Source of the DNA: SYOC01 sp050185455
Lineage (GTDB): Bacteria; Desulfobacterota; Binatia; Bin18
Reading direction: 5' to 3'
Assembly: GCA_050185455.1 (NCBI GenBank)
Contig: JBFWZL010000086.1
Span: forward strand, 1 to 15,535
Length of the DNA: 15,535 nt
The translations under genes were made by a program, and so were the position numbers. This document shows positions 1-4,988 of this stretch, one piece after another. The notes beneath the pieces were generated by a model. The model was given only the letters and a program-made list of their open reading frames with translations. It made no database searches and was not told the origin of the DNA. The first letter of the stretch is position 1, and each line of letters begins with the position of its first letter.

Positions 1-263
1 TTGGCAGTCCACCTCTACACGGAAAGAATTCACGCGGCTACAAGTACGGGCAATTTTCATACAAATAGGAGGAGTCTAGGCCTGGGCGTGAAGCACTGCC
101 GAAAATCAGTTAATGAAGCTGTCTCAAAACTCCCCCAAAACCAAAAAAAGGCGGATTTCCAGAGTTGCAAAAGGGCCGTTGTTGACGAAATTCCCGGTGC
201 TCTACGTTGGGAAACTTGCCCCGCAAGCCGTATGGTTCCGATGTCACCGACGCCCCATGAGAC
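1..263. other. Leading segment without a recognisable gene
   Basis: Open frames cross this stretch on both strands, but none resembles a known family, has a convincing ribosome binding site, or shows coding-like composition. One long minus-strand frame (57-506) runs antisense across the gene remnant at 264-476 and is best regarded as spurious. A small perfect hairpin is visible at 215-227 (CTTGC, loop CCC, GCAAG). The stretch may be the decayed 5' part of the remnant gene that follows, or intergenic DNA. I cannot assign it a role. Confidence 0.4.
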
Positions 264-476
264 CGGATCACACGCTTGATTCCTCGCCCCGTTCGTTTGT
301 GGCAGAAATAAGAGCAATCCGAAGAAGCTCGACAGCTGCGCACGGAACTTTACGGGCGGTTTACCGCAGGTTTTGACACGGTGGACTTGGAAGACGCCAA
401 AGCACTCGTAGATCTCAGACAAATCCAAGACAAGTCGCGAGCAAGGCAAAACAGGCGCACTGAGCGTCCTGCTTGA
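264..476 (+). pseudogene. Remnant: C-terminal tail of a TPR/ATPase adenylate cyclase-like protein
   Basis: In one plus-strand frame the sequence reads RLWQK, a TAA stop (309-311), then EQSEEARQLRTELYGRF, TAGFDTVDLEDAKALVD and about 25 more residues to a TGA at 474-476. From family knowledge, the block 'LWQ..G...EAR.LL...YG.FTEGFDT.DL.EAKALL' closes the large proteins that combine a class III nucleotide cyclase domain, an AAA-type ATPase and TPR repeats. Only this tail is recognisable. The frame holds a stop where the family continues, and upstream the similarity dissolves. It is therefore read as a decayed gene rather than a short functional protein. It is convergent with the selenoprotein module. 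The family assignment rests on one short motif recalled without an alignment. Confidence 0.4.
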
Positions 477-485
477 GAAAAACGC

Positions 486-524
486 CACGGGTTCCATTTC
501 TATCAATCAGGGCTGGAGCCCGTG
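486..524 (-). terminator. Probable rho-independent terminator of the cyclase/UGSC operon
   Basis: Positions 486-495 (CACGGGTTCC) pair with 515-524 (GGAGCCCGTG) over 10 bp with one G-U pair, closing a 19-nt loop. Read on the minus strand, the stem is followed by GGCG and a run of five T (479-483). The hairpin begins 26 nt past the stop of the selenoprotein gene at 550, which is where an operon terminator is expected. The T tract is short and set off by four bases, so efficiency is uncertain. It could also act on plus-strand transcription through the remnant gene. Confidence 0.5.
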
Positions 525-549
525 AGTCTGTCGCACAGTAGCCTGGGCG

Positions 550-1095
550 TTACGCTGCCTGTTGTTCTTTCTGTTTAAGCAACTTCGCAATGATCTGGGT
601 GATCACCTGATCAGCTAGATTACGAACTTCATCTTGCGTTTTTGGTTGAATAGGATGCTGGACGAGAACCGGCTCGTACTGCGGCATGCCGAGAGCCGTG
701 CATTGTGCATGAGCAGCGCCGATGAACTCGGTAGTTGTGACGTTCGCGGTGGGAATATTTTTTTCTTCGAAGTAAACTACGTCGTGCGAACTGCACGAAA
801 TGCAGGCCCCTCAATCGCTGAGGGCTTCTATGACCGCGTCACACTTCTCCGTCAGCTCAGCTTTGATCGCCTCAGGCGCGGGACGCGTCACTGTCGGTTT
901 CATACGACGGAGAACTTCTTTCACACCATACTTGTCTCGCAGTATTTCTTCCACACGGTCAAGGAAGAAGACGCCTTTCGATTTGCTGATATCGAGCAGC
1001 CCAACGGTTGTCCCAGCCAGAGTATCCAGCCGGGGCGCAAATGCCTTTCGTGACCGTTCCACTTTATCTGTGGGGTCAAGCAACATATCACTCAT
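550..1095 (-). CDS. UGSC-family selenoprotein, selenocysteine at residue 95 (UGA at 811-813)
   Basis: Read through the in-frame UGA, the gene encodes 181 residues ending at a TAA (550-552). Residues 1-94 match the front of the UGSC family as I know it (LDPT near residue 6, APRLDTLAG at 20-28, VGLLDISKSK at 31-40, RPAPE at 71-75, CDAVIEAL at 85-92). The UGA follows at 95, and then GACISCSSHD (96-105). After the UGA the family pattern continues: NIPTANVTTTEF at 113-124, then a HP pair near 147. U95-G-A-C98 forms a CxxC-like redox pair, and C101 lies nearby. The usual motif is U/C-G-S-C, so Ala at the third position is a variant. The ATG at 1095 is preceded by AAAGGAGA. A SECIS-like hairpin lies just after the UGA (782-798). 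It is the third gene of an apparent operon with the unknown gene 32 nt upstream. The biochemical role of the family is not known to me. Automatic callers would stop at residue 94. Confidence 0.82.
782..798 (-). promoter_or_regulatory. Bacterial SECIS-like hairpin
   Basis: On the minus-strand RNA, UCGUGC (798-793) pairs perfectly with GCACGA (787-782) over 6 bp around the loop AGUUC (792-788). The element is 17 nt long and begins 12 nt after the UGA. Its loop has G as second base, 19 nt from the UGA. Bacterial SECIS rules as I know them require a short apical loop with G in the first two positions, about 16-37 nt downstream of UGA. The E. coli fdhF upper stem-loop is likewise 17 nt, 11 nt after its UGA, with a very similar UGCAGGUCUGCAC core. 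A competing 5-bp hairpin (CTGCA/TGCAG, 805-791) overlaps it but has no G early in its loop. Confidence 0.68.
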
Positions 1096-1127
1096 ACAGA
1101 GTCTCCTTTCTGAAGAGAATATCTTCG

Positions 1128-2216
1128 CTATCCTTGAATTTCTTTTGTGGTGATCTTACTCCCGGCGTCGCCTCCTGCCCAGCCTTGCACGGCAGCGGAA
1201 AAACGACCCGCCGTACCGCCAGCCACGATAATCGTGAGGTTTTCGGGTTTGGCGAACTTCGGGAACAGAGTGTCGTCAGTTGGCGGCTCACGGTCTTTCT
1301 TGGGCGTCCGCAGCATGCTCACTCCCACGCCTTCGCCGCCATTCACACCGGGACGTAGTGCACGCAAGGGTTTGCGGACCTTTTCGTAAATAAACTGGCG
1401 CAGATCGTTCTTCGACCAGCCGTCCTGCTTGAACGTCTTCGCATGCTCCGGGCAGACAACTAGGACGGTATCGGAAAAGAGAGGAAAGTTTTTATGGTTC
1501 CACAATGCGGTCATCGTCCAACCAAGCGACAAGGCTAACTGCTCAGCGTCACGGCTCGCATGATCATTGATCTGCATAGGCGAGTGACCGGCAAAAAGCG
1601 TGATTGTGCTTTGCTCAGGGCGATATCCTCTTTCGATATGGAGCGATTCCCAGGGGCTCTCCTCTTCATTTTCACCCACGCAGAACGTGTACTGCGCCGG
1701 ATGGCCCATCGTCGCTTTCGTAATCTCATGTGGCTTGGCCCCGCCAATGTTGATGATACAAAGCCGAAACGCGCGGCCAATCGTGGCGTTGGCGCGGAAG
1801 CCATGACCAAGGGCATTATGACCGCAATTCACGCCAATCCGCTGACGAATTGGCCCGTTAAGAATCGCCATTGGCGTCGCGGAAAACGTCGTGACATTGA
1901 TGCCATGAATACAGAATTGTTCCTCACACATCGCTTCGACACCGGCAAGCACGACCGGCAAGTACGACGGATGACAACCCGCCATGACGGCGTTAATTGC
2001 GACTTTTTCGACCGTTGCGCGACCATAGTTTGGGCCGATGAGACCGATTAGCTCTTGCGGGTCACGGTCCGTCGCCGCGAGCATACGCTTTACTCGTTGC
2101 TCCGTCGGCGGTACGACAGGTAATCCATCGGTGACTCCGCGAGAGTAAAGTAATTCAATGGGATCGTCTTCTTGGACTTCAATACGTTGGGAAGACAATG
2201 CAGCGGTCTCTGGCAT
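1128..2216 (-). CDS. Conserved protein of unknown function, partner of the UGSC selenoprotein
   Basis: This 362-residue protein resembles a conserved uncharacterised family that I associate with UGSC genes, but I know no function for it. No signal peptide or membrane segment is evident, so it is probably cytoplasmic. Visible blocks are TDGLPVVPPT (29-38), NAVMAGCHPSYLPVV (75-89), CEEQFCIHGINVTTFS (97-112), a Gly/Asn/His-rich stretch NCGHNALGHGFRANATIGRA (130-149), FAGHSPMQI (208-216) and a C-terminal IIVAGGTAGRFSA (329-341). Cysteines lie at 81, 97, 102, 131, 153, 179 and 255; several sit in the densest blocks and could exchange disulfides with the selenoprotein or bind metal. An ATG nine codons upstream (2243) exists, but ATG at 2216 is chosen because AAGGAGG lies 5 nt before it. 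It sits 32 nt upstream of the selenoprotein gene and 111 nt downstream of the cyclase gene, all co-directional. Confidence 0.75.
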   Translation of the reverse strand: MPETAALSSQRIEVQEDDPIELLYSRGVTDGLPVVPPTEQRVKRMLAATDRDPQELIGLIGPNYGRATVEKVAINAVMAGCHPSYLPVVLAGVEAMCEEQFCIHGINVTTFSATPMAILNGPIRQRIGVNCGHNALGHGFRANATIGRAFRLCIINIGGAKPHEITKATMGHPAQYTFCVGENEEESPWESLHIERGYRPEQSTITLFAGHSPMQINDHASRDAEQLALSLGWTMTALWNHKNFPLFSDTVLVVCPEHAKTFKQDGWSKNDLRQFIYEKVRKPLRALRPGVNGGEGVGVSMLRTPKKDREPPTDDTLFPKFAKPENLTIIVAGGTAGRFSAAVQGWAGGDAGSKITTKEIQG

Positions 2217-2327
2217 GGGTTCCTCCTTAACAGCCAAGTCCATTGAGCCTCTTGGGTCTCTGTTGAGTTGATTGAGTCAATGACACAGGCTCTATAAACT
2301 CTATGACCCTATGGACTCTATAGCCAG
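2217..2327. other. Intergenic gap with a short degenerate tandem repeat
   Basis: This 111-bp gap separates the cyclase gene from the unknown gene on the minus strand. It holds the ribosome binding site AAGGAGG of the unknown gene (just upstream of 2216) and, at 2289-2323, four near copies of an 8-9 nt unit of the type ACTCTATAR on the plus strand (GCTCTATAA, ACTCTATG, ACCCTATGG, ACTCTATAG). The repeat block begins GGCTCTATA and ends TATAGCC, so its ends are roughly inverted. I see no clear promoter or terminator. Confidence 0.5.
2289..2323. repeat. Degenerate 8-9 nt tandem repeat, four units
   Basis: Units on the plus strand are GCTCTATAA (2289-2297), ACTCTATG (2298-2305), ACCCTATGG (2306-2314) and ACTCTATAG (2315-2323). 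All share the core CTCTAT or CCCTAT. The block begins 5 nt past the cyclase stop codon in transcription order. Its role is unknown; it may be slippage-derived or part of a dispersed intergenic repeat family. Confidence 0.55.
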
Positions 2328-3281
2328 TTATTTAATCGCCTGTGGATTCACGGGCGAACCAACCGCGCCCGTAATCGGCAACGGTGGCGCGACAAACATA
2401 AACTCGTAGACGTTATCTTTCGCACAGTCCTCGGAAAGCTCTTCAAAATCAAAAATCTCACCGACTAACATGCCGGCATGGACGATCAGAATGATGTGCA
2501 ATGGTTGAAAGGCGTCGGACGTTTCGTTGGGAATGACTTCCGTTCCCCACGTATCCGTTGCATACCCAGCGACTTGCTTCTCGCATAGCCATGAGGCGCA
2601 TGCCACGCCCAGACCCGGAGCTGGACCGCCGCTGTATGTCCCCCAGTTTTTCTCTTCGCGCACCTGAGCGAGCTGTCCAGTGCGAATCAAGACGATATCG
2701 CCCTTGCTCACGCTGACTTTGGCCATTGCAGCCGCACCGTCTAGGTCAGCGGGATAAATCGCTTCTCCTGCTTCGAGCCATTTTTTGCCTTTGTAACGCG
2801 GCATATCAAGGAGTACACCACGGGTGATAATTTTGCTCTTGGCGTTTTCGATGCCGTTCTTTTTCGCGCCCGAGCTGGTAATTTCATTCGCCGCGAAGCC
2901 GTTATACATTTTGTCTTCGTAAAGAATATGTGCGAGTGCGTCCCATTGTGTGGCGCATTGCAACGGCATGGTCACGGCGTCGTCCGTATAACGGATATTC
3001 GGAAGATGGTTTTGTGCGCCAGCGACGATATCTCCGCCGTCTTGCAGCATAAAGTGAATGGGATTGAAACGCCCGAATGAACCAGTTTGAGGACCCTTGT
3101 CGTCAAAGGGAATCGCCAGAGAAAAAGATTTCCCTTGTTTCACTAGCTTTGCGGATTCAACGACTTTCTCCGGCGTAATATAATTGAGCGTACCGAGTTG
3201 GTCATTCGTTCCCCACTTCCCCCAATTTTTATATTTTTGCCCGAGCGCTTTCACATCTTCCATCGTGTATTTTTCCGGCAT
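2328..3281 (-). CDS. Cyclase-family protein (kynurenine formamidase-like metal hydrolase)
   Basis: The 317-residue protein has the layout of the putative cyclase family (PF04199), which includes bacterial kynurenine formamidases and related metal-dependent hydrolases. The N-terminal WGKWGTNDQLGTLNYITPE (20-38), the F-S-L-A-I-P strand (53-58), TQWDALAHI (111-119), GVLLDMPRYKG (155-165), GDIVLIRTGQ (194-203), PGLGVACASWLCE (222-234) and GTEVIP (246-251) are typical of the long subfamily. The classical metal signature is HxGTHxDxPxH; here the second His is replaced by Gln112, while Asp114 and His118 remain. I recall this TQWD form in the long subfamily, so it need not mean loss of activity. The substrate cannot be inferred. 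The ATG has an ideal ribosome binding site, AAGGAGG 7 nt upstream. It is the first gene of the module that ends with the UGSC selenoprotein, 63 nt after the fmt reading frame. Confidence 0.85.
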   Translation of the reverse strand: MPEKYTMEDVKALGQKYKNWGKWGTNDQLGTLNYITPEKVVESAKLVKQGKSFSLAIPFDDKGPQTGSFGRFNPIHFMLQDGGDIVAGAQNHLPNIRYTDDAVTMPLQCATQWDALAHILYEDKMYNGFAANEITSSGAKKNGIENAKSKIITRGVLLDMPRYKGKKWLEAGEAIYPADLDGAAAMAKVSVSKGDIVLIRTGQLAQVREEKNWGTYSGGPAPGLGVACASWLCEKQVAGYATDTWGTEVIPNETSDAFQPLHIILIVHAGMLVGEIFDFEELSEDCAKDNVYEFMFVAPPLPITGAVGSPVNPQAIK

Positions 3282-3306
3282 GTGCGGTCCTCCTTTATGG
3301 CTCCTC

Positions 3307-3334
3307 TCTTTACATTTCCATTTCGGCTCGTCAA
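3307..3334 (-). promoter_or_regulatory. Candidate promoter for the cyclase/UGSC module
   Basis: In the 63-nt gap between fmt and the cyclase gene, the minus strand shows TTGACG (3334-3329, one mismatch to the -35 box), a 16-nt spacer and TAAAGA (3312-3307, a weak -10 box with three matches). Its position would let the module be transcribed separately from priA-def-fmt. The -10 match is poor, so this is only a candidate; read-through from fmt is equally possible. Confidence 0.28.
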
Positions 3335-3344
3335 CGTAACTGTG

Positions 3345-4322
3345 CTATGAGCCCAAAACCGCGCCAAGCTGGACAGCGTGTCCCCGAAGGAATTCTTCGA
3401 TAGGCATACGGCGCTTTCCTTCAAGTTGCACTTCCAGCAACGACAGCTGCCCGTCTCCAGTCACGATAAGGAGATGCACAGGCGAAACCTCCGCCACCGT
3501 GCCGGGAGTAACGTGAGAACGGACAGGTTGCATATCAGGGCGAGCTCTGACTCATTTGAGCAGCGTCCCCCCCCCCACCGTATCAGCGGCGGGCCAGGGG
3601 TTAAAGGCGCGTATGCGTCGCTCGATCGTGCTAGCACTGAGGCGCCAATCAATATGCCCATCTTCTTTCTTGATAATTGGGGCATAGGTTGCGCCAGCTT
3701 CGTTCTGTGGACGAGCCAGTAATTGTCCGTGCTTCAAGAGGCGCAGCGTTTCTCGTAGCGTCTCCGCGCCGAGTGTGGACAATTTATCGTGCAGGCTTCC
3801 TCCGGTATCGTCTGCTTCTATCGGAATTGCTTTTTGAAGCAAAATGTCGCCAGTATCCATCTGCTCACTGATACGCATAATAGTCACGCCGGTTTCTTCT
3901 TCCCCTTCCGCGATCGCCCACTGGATAGGTGCTGCACCCCGATATTTCGGGAGAAGAGAAGCGTGCACGTTAATGCAGCCAAGCGGCGGCAGCGTGAGGA
4001 TCGAGTTCGGCAGCATCCTCCCATAGGCTGCGACAACAATCAGATCAGGTTGCCACGCACGGAACGGTTCGAGCGCCTCCGGCGTTCGTAATTTAGCAGG
4101 TTGAAACACGGGAACCTGGTATGCTTCGGCGAGCTTCTTCACGGGCGGGGCGTGCAGGATCATCCCACGTCCGGATGGCTGATCTAGCTGAGTCACCACA
4201 CCGATGACGACATCTTGTCCGTCCAGCAACGCCTGCAACGAAGGCACGGCGAATTCAGGCGTGCCCATGAAGACGAGGCGAAGCGACTTAGCAGGATCGA
4301 GTGAAGGCACGTGCGTGACCAT
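3345..4322 (-). pseudogene. fmt: Methionyl-tRNA formyltransferase with an in-frame TGA
   Basis: Fmt formylates the amino group of Met-tRNA(fMet) using 10-formyl-tetrahydrofolate, and works opposite Def, its neighbour. The catalytic domain is intact: LRLVFMGTPEFAVPSL (14-29), the NVHASLLPKYRGAAP loop with the catalytic Asn and His (118-132), and MDTGDIL with the catalytic Asp (155-161). The linker and start of the C-terminal domain follow, with FNPWP at 240-244. The frame then meets TGA (3552-3554) after residue 256. The same frame continues for 68 residues that clearly belong to Fmt (ATGDG-like VTGDGQLSLLEVQLEGK, ending GAVLGS), to a TAG at 3345. Fmt enzymes normally have about 310-320 residues; the truncated product would have 256 and lack most of the tRNA-binding C-terminal domain. 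No frameshift is involved, since both sides share one frame. A 10-base G run (3567-3576) lies 12 nt before the TGA. The start is uncertain: ATG at 4322 is preferred, and a TTG at 4385 would add 21 residues unlike the family. Confidence 0.8.
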
Positions 4323-4433
4323 AGAGAGGTAGAAATTCGTTGAGACGGAAGGGGAAGCTGGGAGAAGATAAGAACAAAAAGTCAAAAGAGAAAGGAATCT
4401 TTTCTCTTATTCCCAACCCCCAGTCCCTAACCC
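4323..4433. other. def-fmt gap with a G-rich tract and an AT-rich inverted repeat
   Basis: Directly after the def stop codon, the minus strand carries four G runs (4434-4412) of 4, 3, 5 and 3 G with loops of 2-3 bases, a textbook G-quadruplex pattern. Next comes an inverted repeat of about 8 bp (AAGAGAAA with TTTCTCTT, about 4384-4406). It is AT-rich and so a weak hairpin. Neither the preferred fmt start (4322) nor the alternative TTG (4385) has a good ribosome binding site in this gap. Confidence 0.45.
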
Positions 4434-4434
4434 C
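4412..4434 (-). other. Putative G-quadruplex motif between def and fmt
   Basis: Read on the minus strand, the pattern is GGGG, TTA, GGG, ACT, GGGGG, TT, GGG. Four G runs of at least three with loops of 2-3 bases satisfy the usual G4 rule. It begins at the last base of the def stop codon and lies on the mRNA-like strand of the priA-def-fmt unit, so it could form in the transcript. Any effect on fmt expression is inference. Confidence 0.5.
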
Positions 4435-4979
4435 TAGATCGTCGACTTTCCCTTATGAGGCTGAAGTTCGAGTGGCCGGCCTTCGCGTAACAATTTTTTA
4501 ACACGACGGGAATACAGTTCACGCTTGAGACGACTGATCCGATCAATAAATAGCTTTCCGTCCAAGTGATCGATCTCGTGTTGGAGCGCCACGGCCAGGA
4601 GATCTTCAGCTTGCAGTGTGATCTCTTTCTGATCTGGCGTCCACGCTTTGACTTCGACCTTCGCCGATCGCTTTACCTCAGCCGTGTAATCAATCACACT
4701 CAGGCACCCCTCTTCCCAGATAATGTTCCCTTCCCGGGCGGTAATGACTGGGTTGATCAGCTTGAGTAGGTCTTTCCCTGGTTCCTCATGATTAATATCA
4801 ATGACGATGATCCGCTGAGGAACTCCTATTTGCACGGCCGCCAAACCGACGCCTGGCGCATCATACATGGTCACAACCAAGTCCTCGACGGTTTCCACGA
4901 GGCTTCCATTGATATTAGCGACGGGTTGACCGCCCTGCTTCAGGCGGGAGTCAGGGTAGTGCAAAATTTCTCTAATCAT
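4434..4979 (-). CDS. def: Peptide deformylase
   Basis: Def removes the formyl group from the N-terminal methionine of new proteins, using a metal ion (usually Fe2+), in the cytoplasm. All three family motifs are present: GVGLAAVQIG (motif 1), EEGCLSV with the metal-binding Cys (motif 2) and QHEIDHLDG with two metal-binding His and the catalytic Glu (motif 3). The motif 3 form ends IDHLDGKLFIDR, as in many bacterial enzymes. The 181-residue length is normal, with a basic C-terminal tail. The ATG at 4979 (MIREILHYPD) is preferred; a GTG directly before it at 4982 is also possible. It lies about 10 nt downstream of priA and upstream of fmt, a common arrangement. If fmt is truly truncated, Def would have little or no formylated substrate. 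Confidence 0.95.
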   Translation of the reverse strand: MIREILHYPDSRLKQGGQPVANINGSLVETVEDLVVTMYDAPGVGLAAVQIGVPQRIIVIDINHEEPGKDLLKLINPVITAREGNIIWEEGCLSVIDYTAEVKRSAKVEVKAWTPDQKEITLQAEDLLAVALQHEIDHLDGKLFIDRISRLKRELYSRRVKKLLREGRPLELQPHKGKSTI

Positions 4980-4988
4980 CACCCGGAT

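Noticed and set aside
57..506. 149-residue minus-strand open frame
   Set aside because: It runs antisense to the recognisable cyclase-tail remnant, resembles no family and crosses the terminator-like hairpin.
811..1095. A 94-residue protein ending at the TGA at 811-813
   Set aside because: Coding continues in frame for 86 codons with the pattern of the same family, and a SECIS-like hairpin follows the TGA, so the short version is an artefact of reading UGA as stop.
1560..2051. 163-residue plus-strand open frame
   Set aside because: It is a shadow of the 362-residue gene on the minus strand, which has a strong ribosome binding site and family-like blocks.
2289..2323. CRISPR array
   Set aside because: Units are only 8-9 nt, are directly adjacent and degenerate, have no spacers, and no cas gene is present.
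3345..3533. A separate 62-residue gene starting at 3533
   Set aside because: It is in the same frame as fmt, lacks a ribosome binding site of its own and matches the Fmt C-terminus, so it is the distal part of the interrupted gene.
3552..3554. Selenocysteine in Fmt
   Set aside because: The family carries Ile, Val or Leu here, not Cys, and no hairpin at the correct SECIS distance is evident.
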